A stretch of DNA of 22,351 nt. Source: Candidatus Omnitrophota bacterium. GTDB taxonomy: Bacteria; Omnitrophota; Koll11; Tantalellales; Tantalellaceae. This document shows, piece by piece, positions 1 through 7,892 of the stretch; position 1 is the first letter of the stretch, and each line of letters opens with the position of its first letter. Location: positions 12,518 through 34,868 of the forward strand of contig JADGBB010000010.1 in the NCBI GenBank assembly GCA_015231715.1, read 5' to 3'. Made by a program: the position numbers and the translations under genes. The notes under the pieces are model-generated. The model saw only the letters and a program-made list of their open reading frames with translations. It was not told where the DNA came from and did not search any database.

Positions 1-33
1 GTTTATTAATGATCAACAACAGAAAGGATTAAA

Positions 34-1680
34 ATGAAAACAAAAGTATTATCGATTTTAGTTATTGGCGGACTAGCGTTGGCTTTAACTACAGGCTGCG
101 GGGAAAAAGGAACAACGGGAAGTAAAATTAAATTAGATACGGTTGAAATTTCTGCGAACGATCCGTTGTTTTATTTACCGGTTGTCGCGGCGGAAGCTTC
201 CAGCTTTGATCCTACACCCGATTGGGCTCCGGCACCTAATCCTATGGCGCCTGTTGATGGTGATCTTTTGACCAGATGGGCCAGTAATTATGAGTCACAG
301 GAAGATTGGATATATTTTGATCTTGGGCAAGAATCTGTTGTGAGCGAGATATCTATAAGATGGGAAAGGGCATATGCCGCCAAATACAAGATACAGATCT
401 CTAAAGACGCAAAAACGTGGCTTGATGTGTACGAGGAAAATAATTCCAAGGGCGGGATAATGAAAGCGGATCTGCCGCCGGTAAAATGCCGTTACATCAA
501 AATACAATGTGTAGAAAAAGCAGAAGAACAATGGGGTATATCTATATGGGAAGTAGAACTTTACGGGCCGAAAAGTTTAAATTCTCAAGCTTTAATTTCA
601 AAAGATGAATATTTAAAAAAAGGGAATGAAGAAGAAAAAAGGAAAGAAGCCGAAGCTTTGATAAATAGCCTGTCTTCGGCAATAGTGCCCCTTAGTCAAA
701 AACCTTTTAGACAAGGAGTTGTTTATACTTCCTGGATGGATGACGAGCTTGCTTCTGCGGCATCGGATATTATGCTGACCAATATAAAGAAAATGGGTTT
801 TGATTCCATATCAATAATGGTGCCGGCTTATCAGGACGAGCTTCAATCGGACACTGTATTTGTTAACGATTCTCCGGGAGGTGATACACCTTCAATGAAA
901 TCATTGAAACATGCCATAGAAATTTCACATAAGTTAGGGCTGCGTGTTATGTTAAAAGTTCACGTTGATCCAAGAACTGACGAAGCCAGAATAAATATAA
1001 TTCCCGGAGAGAAATGGTTTGATTCATACAAAGAACTTGTTATGAAATACGCAAAGTTCTCTCAAAAAAATAAAGTAGAAGAATTTTCGGTAGGAACGGA
1101 ACTTGAAGGAACAACTTTTGAGGCTTGGGATCATAGATGGAGAGATATCATTACAAGCATTAGAAGTGTATATGACGGAGTGCTGACATATTCGGCTAAC
1201 TGGACGGAATATAAAGATGTTCCTTTTTGGGATGAGATGGAATATATCGGAATAGACGCATATTTCCCTTTAACAAACAAAAATGATCCTACTTTAGAAG
1301 AGTTAATGGAAGCATGGGATAAGCATGCTGATGAGATTGAAGCTTGGCTTAATGAAAAAGGACTTACCGATAAAGGTGTAAGGTTTACGGAAATAGGATA
1401 TACCTCTACGAACGGTACGAACAGACAGCCTTGGGTTGCGATATCATCAATCGAAGATCAGCAAGAACAAGCAGATTGCTTGGAGGCATTTCTAACTGTC
1501 TTTAGCAAAAGGGCATGGTTTAGAGGATATGATCTGTGGCAGTATTTTCCGCAAAAAAGATGGAGCCCGCTTGGTTTCACTATAAATGAAAAAAAAGCGG
1601 AACCGGTCATGAAAAAATGGATCGCACTTTTAAATGAAAATGCTCCATTTAAGAAAAAAGAAGAAGTTGTTGCAGAATAA
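34..1680 (+). CDS. Lipoprotein GH113-type endo-beta-1,4-mannanase with F5/8 type C (CBM32-like) domain
   Basis: Secreted glycosidase predicted to cut beta-1,4-mannan backbones at the cell surface. The N-terminus is a lipoprotein signal with a lipobox ending in Cys22 (LTTGC). Residues about 50-180 look like a discoidin/F5-8C carbohydrate-binding fold (DGDLLTRWAS, WIYFDLGQ, YKIQISKD, RYIKIQC, ISIWEVELYG). Residues about 225-545 form a TIM-barrel of GH113 type: FRQGVVYTSW start, GLRVMLKVHVD strand, a VGTEL motif with the presumed acid/base Glu356, and a FTEIGY motif with the presumed nucleophile Glu453. A charged Lys/Glu-rich linker (about 185-210) joins the two halves. ATG at 34 follows AGAAAGGA. 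It is the first visible gene of the run ending at the 3068 terminator. The barrel is paralogous to the gene at 3159. The catalytic residue assignment is by analogy with the family; exact polysaccharide specificity is inferred from the neighbouring GH130. Confidence 0.85.
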   Translation: MKTKVLSILVIGGLALALTTGCGEKGTTGSKIKLDTVEISANDPLFYLPVVAAEASSFDPTPDWAPAPNPMAPVDGDLLTRWASNYESQEDWIYFDLGQESVVSEISIRWERAYAAKYKIQISKDAKTWLDVYEENNSKGGIMKADLPPVKCRYIKIQCVEKAEEQWGISIWEVELYGPKSLNSQALISKDEYLKKGNEEEKRKEAEALINSLSSAIVPLSQKPFRQGVVYTSWMDDELASAASDIMLTNIKKMGFDSISIMVPAYQDELQSDTVFVNDSPGGDTPSMKSLKHAIEISHKLGLRVMLKVHVDPRTDEARINIIPGEKWFDSYKELVMKYAKFSQKNKVEEFSVGTELEGTTFEAWDHRWRDIITSIRSVYDGVLTYSANWTEYKDVPFWDEMEYIGIDAYFPLTNKNDPTLEELMEAWDKHADEIEAWLNEKGLTDKGVRFTEIGYTSTNGTNRQPWVAISSIEDQQEQADCLEAFLTVFSKRAWFRGYDLWQYFPQKRWSPLGFTINEKKAEPVMKKWIALLNENAPFKKKEEVVAE

Positions 1681-1765
1681 AATAATGAAAATTCAGTTAT
1701 TTTGTAGTATAATGTTACCTGTTATTTATTTGTTTAACTATTACGAAAATCTAAAAGGAGGAAGA

Positions 1766-2350
1766 ATGAAGAAAGTTTTTTTGTTTTCATTAATGATCAT
1801 GGCACTAATGTTTTCTACTCAATCTTTTGCAGATGAAGTGTTATATGGTTTTGAAAATGGAATTGAAGGATGGGATGTTCCTGATTGGGCATATGAAAAA
1901 CCTGATCATGTTCAAAGAGAAATCAGTGCTTCTGATGCTTATTCGAATGAAGGAACTCATAGTTTAGAAATAATCACTGAGTTCCCGGGTGGAAGCTGGG
2001 CAGGAGCAATAGTAGAGATCATGCAGTATTTTGATTGGTCAGATTACAGCCAGATAGCTTACGATATATATATACCGGAAGACGCACCTACGGGATTAAA
2101 AACTAAAATGATACTGACCGTAGGAAATCAATGGAAATGGGTGGAGATGTCAAGAGATTTTGATGTAGAACCGGGCAAATGGGTAACAGTAAGCGCAGAT
2201 CTACTTCCCGGTAGCATTGATTGGAGAAAAACTCAAGTGGATGATGCTTTTAGACAGGATGTAAGAAAAATAGACATAAGAGTTGTATCTAACGGTAAGC
2301 CAGCTTATTCTGGACCGATATATGTTGATAACGTGAGAGTTATTGAATAA
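1766..2350 (+). CDS. Secreted carbohydrate-binding-domain protein (mannan-binding candidate)
   Basis: Small exported protein of 194 aa. A Sec signal peptide (MKKVFLFSLMIMALMFSTQSFA) is followed directly by one beta-sandwich domain beginning YGFENGIEGW and ending with GPIYVDNVRV, the layout of galactose-binding-like carbohydrate-binding modules (CBM11/27/35 style). It is rich in Trp and Tyr and has no catalytic module. I start at 1766 because AAAGGAGG lies just upstream and the signal peptide begins there; a longer in-frame extension to 1634 would overlap the mannanase and bury the signal. It lies 85 bp after the mannanase and 27 bp before a lipoprotein paralogue. The likely role is holding or presenting mannan to the adjacent enzymes; the CBM family is not certain. 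Confidence 0.75.
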   Translation: MKKVFLFSLMIMALMFSTQSFADEVLYGFENGIEGWDVPDWAYEKPDHVQREISASDAYSNEGTHSLEIITEFPGGSWAGAIVEIMQYFDWSDYSQIAYDIYIPEDAPTGLKTKMILTVGNQWKWVEMSRDFDVEPGKWVTVSADLLPGSIDWRKTQVDDAFRQDVRKIDIRVVSNGKPAYSGPIYVDNVRVIE

Positions 2351-2377
2351 TATACTAATTATTAAGGGAGGAAGAAA

Positions 2378-3061
2378 GTGAGCAAGCTAAGAATAAATAA
2401 TTTTGTTGTAGTTATAGTATTGGCCCTATGTTTTTCTGTGAGTTTTTCAGGCTGCGGGAAAAAAGCTGAACCACCCATGAAAGAAGTGCCGGCAGAAGAT
2501 GTAAAAAGTACACCTGTTCCTTCCGATAAACCAATAACTGAAGAAAGAACGTTTTATGATTTTGAAACATCTCTTCAAGGATGGGAAATACCGGCATGGG
2601 CAGAAAGTAAAAGCGACTACTTGGCAAAAAGTATAGTTATGAGTGATGAAGTAGCTTCAAAAGGAACTAAGAGTTTGAAAATGGATGTGGATTTTACAGG
2701 CACTGCTTGGAATGCAGGGTTAGCCGAAATACAGCAGTATTTGGATATAAGTGCATACAGAGTTCTCAGCGTTGATATATTTTTACCTAAAGAAGCACCG
2801 GAAGGACTAAAAGCCAAACTGATCATTACTGTTGGTAATACCTGGAAATTTGTTGAAATGAATCAAGATATACCTTTGATTCCGGGTGAATGGGTTACTA
2901 TTACTGCCAGTGTAGAGCCGGGAAGTTATTCATGGAAAAGAGTAGTGCCGGATGATGAATTTGCAAGAGATATCAGGAAGATAGCAGTTAGAATTGTTTC
3001 CAACAATAAACCTGCTTATACAGGACCTATATACATTGATAATGTAAGAGTAGGCAGATAA
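2378..3061 (+). CDS. Lipoprotein paralogue of the preceding carbohydrate-binding protein
   Basis: 227 aa, GTG start at 2378 preceded by GGGAGG. The N-terminus is a lipoprotein signal (CFSVSFSGC lipobox, Cys at about 26), then a Pro/Lys/Glu-rich spacer (about 30-55), then the same domain as the 1766 gene: FYDFETSLQGWEIPAWA, LSVDIFLPKEAPEGLKAKL, NTWKFVEMNQD, and GPIYIDNVRV at the end. The two proteins align along their whole domain and are a tandem duplication in which one copy is secreted and this one is lipid-anchored on a flexible stalk. No catalytic residues are recognisable. Probably a surface mannan-binding protein. It ends just before a strong terminator and so closes the first transcription unit. 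Confidence 0.75.
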   Translation: MSKLRINNFVVVIVLALCFSVSFSGCGKKAEPPMKEVPAEDVKSTPVPSDKPITEERTFYDFETSLQGWEIPAWAESKSDYLAKSIVMSDEVASKGTKSLKMDVDFTGTAWNAGLAEIQQYLDISAYRVLSVDIFLPKEAPEGLKAKLIITVGNTWKFVEMNQDIPLIPGEWVTITASVEPGSYSWKRVVPDDEFARDIRKIAVRIVSNNKPAYTGPIYIDNVRVGR

Positions 3062-3067
3062 AATATT

Positions 3068-3097
3068 GGGCGGGTTAATTAACCCGCCCTTTTTTTT
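3068..3097 (+). terminator. Intrinsic terminator after the CBM lipoprotein gene
   Basis: A perfect 22-nt inverted repeat, GGGCGGGTTAA then TTAACCCGCCC (3068-3089), is followed by eight T (3090-3097). It separates the first three mannan genes from the second mannanase. Confidence 0.92.
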
Positions 3098-3158
3098 AAT
3101 TCATTCTTATTGAATTTTATAAAGGTTTACAAAATTATTTTTACGGGAGGATATAAAG

Positions 3159-4229
3159 ATGGCTAAAAAGGGAATAAGTTTATTGGTTGTGCTTGTGCTA
3201 TGCGCCGTGGTATTTTACGGCTATAATACGTTTTTAAAAAAAGGCGGTAGCGCTGTTGATCTTGAATTTCAAAAAGGATTTGGTTATTGTACGTGGGCAA
3301 ATGAAACATATTCAGGTGCAGATTCTGATGCGTCATTAAAAGCATTAAAGGAAACAGGCGCAGACCATGTATCTATTCTTGTAACATGGTATCAAACAAA
3401 CTGCTGGAGCGGTGATATAAAAAGAATGGAAATGACACCTTCCGATGAATCTATAATTCATGCAATTACTACGGCGCATGAATTAGGGCTAAAAGTTATG
3501 TTAAAACCTCATCTCGATCTTTTGGATAATTCTGACGGCAGCTGGAGAGGGGAAATCGGGTGCATAAAAGAAACAGACTGGGCTGAATGGATGAGAAAAT
3601 ATACCGATTACATTATGCATTACGTAGAGATCGCAAAAGAAAACAATGTTGAACTTTTCTGTGTAGGAACCGAGCTGTCAACTGCAGCAACTATCAAAGG
3701 TGACCTTTGTGAAATACTCATAAAAGAAATTCGTGCAAAATATTCAGGCGCTTTAACTTATGCGGCACATTGGGACAGATATCAGGATATTCGTTTTTGG
3801 AAAAGTCTTGACTATGTCGGGATAAATGCATATTTCCCATTATCGGAAGAGATGCAGCCTACTTATGATGAATTGGTAGCGGGCTGGAAGAAATGGTATG
3901 ATGAGATGGCAGAATTTCAGAAAAATATAAATATGCCGATAATCTTCCCTGAAATAGGATGCAATTCAGCTGACGGAACCGCAATGCGCCCATGGGAACA
4001 CAATCCAAGAACCGAGCTCAACTTGGAATTGCAGGTAGATTATTATAAAGCATTACTTTATGTTTTTTATGACAAAGAATGGTTTTATGGATTATATTGG
4101 TGGTATTGGGGGACAAACAAAAATATGGGAGGAACGTACGATAGATCTTTTATTCCTCAGAATAAACCTTCAGAGGGAACAGTAAAAGAATGGTACGCTA
4201 AAAAAATATCCCCCAAGTCATCTTTTTAG
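3159..4229 (+). CDS. Membrane-anchored GH113-type endo-beta-1,4-mannanase
   Basis: 356 aa. ATG at 3159 follows GGGAGG. A hydrophobic N-terminal segment (residues 5-21) without a clear cleavage site or lipobox suggests an uncleaved anchor or signal. The rest is a GH113-type barrel: QKGFGYCTWANETY, HELGLKVMLKPHLD, CVGTEL with presumed acid/base Glu172, YVGINAYFPL, FPEIGC with presumed nucleophile Glu265, and an aromatic WYWG loop near the end. It lacks the F5/8C domain of the first mannanase, so the pair may differ in location and substrate length. Expected role: hydrolysis of mannan or long mannooligosaccharides in the periplasm or at the membrane. It is followed after 26 bp by a ROK regulator and heads the second unit, which ends at the 7829 terminator. 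Confidence 0.85.
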   Translation: MAKKGISLLVVLVLCAVVFYGYNTFLKKGGSAVDLEFQKGFGYCTWANETYSGADSDASLKALKETGADHVSILVTWYQTNCWSGDIKRMEMTPSDESIIHAITTAHELGLKVMLKPHLDLLDNSDGSWRGEIGCIKETDWAEWMRKYTDYIMHYVEIAKENNVELFCVGTELSTAATIKGDLCEILIKEIRAKYSGALTYAAHWDRYQDIRFWKSLDYVGINAYFPLSEEMQPTYDELVAGWKKWYDEMAEFQKNINMPIIFPEIGCNSADGTAMRPWEHNPRTELNLELQVDYYKALLYVFYDKEWFYGLYWWYWGTNKNMGGTYDRSFIPQNKPSEGTVKEWYAKKISPKSSF

Positions 4230-4241
4230 TTTTATTTAACC

Positions 4242-4249
4242 GGGGGGGG
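4242..4249 (+). repeat. G8 homopolymer in the ribosome-binding position of the ROK gene
   Basis: Eight consecutive G flanked by C on both sides lie 6 nt before the ATG at 4256. It is the only SD-like sequence available to the regulator. Long G runs are length-unstable, so the SD and its spacing could vary between cells; this is inference. Confidence 0.7.
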
Positions 4250-4255
4250 CTTTGT

Positions 4256-5515
4256 ATGAAAGGTTTTTTTGAAAAAGAAGAACGGCTAACCGAAAAAGAA
4301 AGACGAAATTTAGGGATACTTGATTCCATCCGTAAAGGAAAAGAGATTTCGCGTGCCGACATATCAAAGGCAACAGATCTTAATATTGTCACCGTATCAA
4401 ATTATGTAACAAAATATGTAAAAAACAAGATAGTATTTGAAACAGGTCTTGATATTTCAAGCGGCGGCAGACGGCCTGAACTTTTAAAATTAAACTCCGA
4501 AAGCTGTTACAGTATAGGCATAGATCTGGGATCCCCTCATATAACTAACAATGCATATATAAATGCTATTATTTTGGATATTACAGGCTCAGTAATTGCC
4601 AAAAAAAAAATAAAAAAAGAAAAAGAATCTTTTGAAAATTTAATTCAAAAAGTTATTCAAGTTACTCATGAACTTTTAGATGGCGCTAGGATAGACAAAC
4701 AGCATATCAAGGGCATTGGTGTCGGTATATGGGGTGTATTGGATAGGTATAGAGGTATGGTAAGGTATGCTGTTGAGGAAGAAAGCATAGTATCGTATAC
4801 ATCTTTACTGGACCAACTTGAAACAAATTTTAATATGCCTGTTGTTATTGAACACGATGCTACATTAGCGGCATTCGGTGAAAAATGGGCGGGAGAGACG
4901 TCTATAAGCGAGGCAGATAACCTTATATTCATGTGTTCCGATTCCAGCTGCGGGATGGTAATTAAGGGTGAATTGTATTATGGTGCTTCAAAGAGCGCAG
5001 GTGAATTAAATTTAAGCCCTCCGAGGCCGCAAAACGAAAAAGATTTGCAAAAATGTTGGGCTAGTTACGATTTCGGTTGCTGCTTAAGATCCAGAGGCAT
5101 TGATCTGGGGATATCTGACAAAGCGAGAAATTTGCTGAAGGAGGAAGGTAATTCCCAAAGTAAAATTTTAGAATTGGTATCAGGTGATATTGGAAAAATT
5201 GAAATGAATATTGTCCTTGCGGCAGCTGAAGACGGAGACGAACTTGCGAGAAAAATAATCGAAGAAGCCGGAGAGTATCTAGGAGTTAAAATAGCTTTTT
5301 TAATAAATTTATTTAACCCGGAAGTCATAGTGATCGGTAGGGGTATAGAAAAAAGCGGAGACTTGCTTTTTTCGGCTATCAGAAAATCTGTCCGCAGATG
5401 GGCCTACGAAGAATCCGTTAAAATAGTTAAAATATTACCTGCCAGTTTAGGCGAAGATTCCGTAGCTATTGGAGCCGCAGCTCTTGTAACTCAAGATTTT
5501 TTCTCTAGAGTATAA
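4256..5515 (+). CDS. ROK-family transcriptional regulator
   Basis: 419 aa, a sugar-responsive repressor-type ROK protein. Residues about 15-60 form a winged helix (ILDSIRKGKEISRADISKATDLNIVTVS). From about 85 it has the actin-like ATPase fold, GIDLGSP then IGVGIWGVLD, and IEHDATLAAFGEKWAG, which keeps the Asp of the sugar-kinase motif. The usual ROK zinc motif is not intact: the GH of GHxxxx..CxCGxxGC reads GE, and only scattered Cys follow (CWASYDFGCC). With the DNA-binding domain, this argues for a regulator rather than a kinase. ATG 4256 is preceded by a run of eight G (4242-4249) serving as ribosome site. Being embedded between mannanase and sugar-binding protein, it probably responds to manno-sugars and controls this locus. 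Confidence 0.85.
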   Translation: MKGFFEKEERLTEKERRNLGILDSIRKGKEISRADISKATDLNIVTVSNYVTKYVKNKIVFETGLDISSGGRRPELLKLNSESCYSIGIDLGSPHITNNAYINAIILDITGSVIAKKKIKKEKESFENLIQKVIQVTHELLDGARIDKQHIKGIGVGIWGVLDRYRGMVRYAVEEESIVSYTSLLDQLETNFNMPVVIEHDATLAAFGEKWAGETSISEADNLIFMCSDSSCGMVIKGELYYGASKSAGELNLSPPRPQNEKDLQKCWASYDFGCCLRSRGIDLGISDKARNLLKEEGNSQSKILELVSGDIGKIEMNIVLAAAEDGDELARKIIEEAGEYLGVKIAFLINLFNPEVIVIGRGIEKSGDLLFSAIRKSVRRWAYEESVKIVKILPASLGEDSVAIGAAALVTQDFFSRV

Positions 5516-5540
5516 AATATTTCATGCCACAAGGAGAGAA

Positions 5541-6767
5541 ATGTTTTGTAATAAAATAATTTCATTGTTTTTAGCGATTGCTGTGCTATTTACTTTTACC
5601 GGATGTGAAACCGAAAAAAACGACAATGAAATTGTGATGTGGCTTGTGGGGTCTGAAGCCCAGGCCATGGCAATAATGGACCTTAGTAAAGAATATACCG
5701 AAAAAACTGGTATAAGCGTACGTTGTCAGGCCATATCGTGGAGCACTGCGCACAGTAAATATCTGACATCTATAGCAGGCGGAGTAGCGCCGGATATCGG
5801 AACTATGGGGCTTACTTGGGGTATGGAATTCGGTGAATTAGGCGCCATGATAGATCTTAAAAAATTATTTCCTGAAGATCTGGCTGAGCTTGAAAAAAAT
5901 AATTTCCCCGGGTTAGTACGATCAACGAAACTTGGGGAAAAAGTTTATGTAGTCCCTTTGGATATGTCCGAACAAATTATGTATTACAGGACAGATCTAG
6001 TCGAAAAAGTTCCGGAAACGTGGGATGATCTTATATCTACACTTAAAAAACTTAAAACCCAAAATAAAGGAATGGTCATAGATTGGGGATCTTTTGATTG
6101 GATAGGGTTTTCTCCTTTCTTGTGGCAGGCAGGCGGAGACTATTTTAATAAAGATCTTACTAAGGTAACCCTTGATAGCCCCGCGGCAGTCAAAGCATTG
6201 ACTTTTTTTGCTCAGCTTTATAAGGAAGGGGTGCCTAAGTCTTTGGTGCCATTGGAACAGGGTATGAGAACAGGAGATTACCCGATAGCAATGTCAGGTA
6301 ACTGGAAGATAATCAGTTTATCGTTAGGTGCCCCTGAAATTAAAGGAAAGTGGGCTATAGCGCTATTGCCTAAAGGGCCTTCAGGAAAGAGAACTGCTTT
6401 TGTCGGCGGCAGAATAATGGGAATATTTGAAAGTTCCGAAAAGAAAAAAGAATCTTGGGAATTTATAAAATTTTTATCAAGACCGGATATTCAGGCTAAA
6501 CTTTATAGGAATTCTTTAGAAACTGAAGATTCATACCTTCCGCCAAATATGGATTCATGGACACAAATCGAAATGGACCCTAAAATAAAAAAAGTTTTGA
6601 ATGTTCAGGCAAAAGACACTATGGGGCCTCCGCCTATATTCGGATGGAATGCTGTCACTAAATATATTAACCATGCTATACAGATGGTTATTCTTAAGAA
6701 TGCGGATCCTATGAAAGAACTGAAGATTGCCTCTGACAAAATGCGTAAAGAACTTGGGATGGAATAA
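5541..6767 (+). CDS. ABC transporter sugar-binding lipoprotein (SBP family 1)
   Basis: 408 aa extracellular solute-binding protein, MalE/UgpB type. A lipobox (FTFTGC, Cys22) anchors it to the membrane. The mature part starts with the family opening NEIVMWLVGSEAQAM, then GVAPDIGTMGLTWG, VPLDMSEQIMYYRTDL, PETWDDLISTLKKL, and PIAMSGNWKI, all typical SBP_bac_1 positions. ATG 5541 follows AAGGAG. Predicted ligand: mannooligosaccharides released by the GH113 enzymes. No permease or ATPase gene lies next to it; the next gene is a cytoplasmic-type GH130. Permeases must be encoded elsewhere or shared with another system. The family call is firm; the ligand is inferred from context. Confidence 0.87.
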   Translation: MFCNKIISLFLAIAVLFTFTGCETEKNDNEIVMWLVGSEAQAMAIMDLSKEYTEKTGISVRCQAISWSTAHSKYLTSIAGGVAPDIGTMGLTWGMEFGELGAMIDLKKLFPEDLAELEKNNFPGLVRSTKLGEKVYVVPLDMSEQIMYYRTDLVEKVPETWDDLISTLKKLKTQNKGMVIDWGSFDWIGFSPFLWQAGGDYFNKDLTKVTLDSPAAVKALTFFAQLYKEGVPKSLVPLEQGMRTGDYPIAMSGNWKIISLSLGAPEIKGKWAIALLPKGPSGKRTAFVGGRIMGIFESSEKKKESWEFIKFLSRPDIQAKLYRNSLETEDSYLPPNMDSWTQIEMDPKIKKVLNVQAKDTMGPPPIFGWNAVTKYINHAIQMVILKNADPMKELKIASDKMRKELGME

Positions 6768-6770
6768 TTC

Positions 6771-6842
6771 GTAGAAAGTCGAAAGTTGAAAGTCGAGATT
6801 ATAGTGGTATATTCGTTCGACATTTGGCTTTCGGCTTTCTGC
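6771..6842. repeat. Long imperfect hairpin between SBP and GH130 genes
   Basis: The arms GTAGAAAGTCGAAAG... (6771-6798) and ...GGCTTTCGGCTTTCTGC (about 6814-6842) are complementary over most of about 25 nt if G-U pairs are allowed. The 5' arm is built from GAAAGTcGA-like subrepeats. There is no T run, so it is not a plain terminator. It looks like a REP/MITE-type intergenic hairpin and could affect mRNA processing or relative expression of the two genes. Confidence 0.6.
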
Positions 6843-6867
6843 TTAAACATTAAAGGAGAAGATAAAA

Positions 6868-7791
6868 ATGGCAAACGAAACAGTATTTAAAAGATACAAA
6901 AATAACCCGATAATAACCGCAAGTGCCGTGCCGCGCGCTAACAGTATTCATAATAGCGCCATAGTGCCTTTTAAGGACGGGTTCGCGGGCATTTTCAGAG
7001 TTGACGAAATTGATTTCAATTTCACTATGCATGTCGGTAAAAGTAAAGACGGAATAAAATGGGATATTGATCCTGATGTTTTGGTTCTTGATTGTGATAA
7101 CCCTGATATACCTATAAAAGCCAGAACTTATGATCCGCGACTAACTAAAATTGACGATACTTTTTATTTTACATGGTGTATAGATTCACCTCAGGGACCA
7201 TGCATAGGAATGGCAACAACAAAAGACTTTAAAAAATTTAAACAGATGGAAAATTTAGCAATGCCCGCAAACAGAAACTGTGTAATTTTTCCAAGAAAGA
7301 TAAATGGGAACTACGCTATGTTTTCAAGACCAAGCGATAGAGCGCATACTCCTTTCGGAGATATGTTCTACTCGGAAAGTCCCGACATGGTGTATTGGGG
7401 TAAACACAGGTTTGCTTTCGGTACTGAGCCTTCAAGCTGGCAGTCAACAAAGATAGGTCCGGGACCGGCTCCTATCGAAACAAAAGAAGGATGGCTTTTG
7501 ATCTATCACGGAGTATGGACAAGCTGTAACGGTTATCTTTATTATGCGGGAGGGGCACTATTTGATCTTGATAAACCTTGGAAAGTGATAGCAAGAACAA
7601 AAGATTATTTGCTCGCACCGACAGAAATATATGAAAGAGTAGGGGACGTACCTAATGTTGTGTTCCCAAGTTCAGCTGTTATGCTCGGCGATACGCTAAG
7701 AATATACTACGGATGCGCGGATACCTGCGTATCAATGGCCGAAGCGAAACTAAAAGAAGTTATAAAATTCATTAAGGAGCATAAACTGTAA
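6868..7791 (+). CDS. GH130 beta-1,4-mannooligosaccharide phosphorylase
   Basis: 307 aa five-bladed beta-propeller enzyme of GH130, predicted to phosphorolyse terminal beta-mannosyl linkages and give alpha-mannose 1-phosphate. Seen motifs: FKRYKNNPII opening; ARTYDPRL with presumed proton-donor Asp89; GPGPAPIETKEGWLLIYHGV, the signature phosphate/substrate region; and FPSSAVMLGDTLRIYYGCAD, the family ending. No signal peptide, so it acts in the cytoplasm on imported oligosaccharides. ATG 6868 follows AAAGGAG. The combination GH113 + SBP + GH130 is a coherent route from extracellular mannan to cytoplasmic sugar phosphate. Whether it prefers mannobiose, longer chains or mannosyl-glucose cannot be read from sequence alone. 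Confidence 0.9.
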   Translation: MANETVFKRYKNNPIITASAVPRANSIHNSAIVPFKDGFAGIFRVDEIDFNFTMHVGKSKDGIKWDIDPDVLVLDCDNPDIPIKARTYDPRLTKIDDTFYFTWCIDSPQGPCIGMATTKDFKKFKQMENLAMPANRNCVIFPRKINGNYAMFSRPSDRAHTPFGDMFYSESPDMVYWGKHRFAFGTEPSSWQSTKIGPGPAPIETKEGWLLIYHGVWTSCNGYLYYAGGALFDLDKPWKVIARTKDYLLAPTEIYERVGDVPNVVFPSSAVMLGDTLRIYYGCADTCVSMAEAKLKEVIKFIKEHKL

Positions 7792-7799
7792 GCTTCCAC

Positions 7800-7829
7800 G
7801 TCATCCTGAGCCGAAGGCGAAGGATCTCA
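7800..7829. repeat. Short dispersed repeat of the GTCATCCTGAGC / GAAGGATCT type
   Basis: Reads GTCATCCTGAGCCGAAGG then CGAAGGATCTCA. Closely similar 25-30-bp sequences are scattered in intergenic regions of many unrelated bacterial genomes. It directly abuts the terminator hairpin. Only one copy is in the window, so its repetitive nature here is from general knowledge. Confidence 0.5.
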
Positions 7830-7867
7830 AAAAAAAGACATTATCATTTGATAATGTCTTTTTTTTT
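7829..7867. terminator. Bidirectional intrinsic terminator
   Basis: The stem GACATTATC / GATAATGTC with loop ATTT (7837-7858) has A8 before and T9 after. It works on both strands: it ends the mannan operon from the left and the convergent outer-membrane protein gene from the right. Confidence 0.92.
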
Positions 7868-7892
7868 GTTTGACGTTCGAACGGTTGACAAA

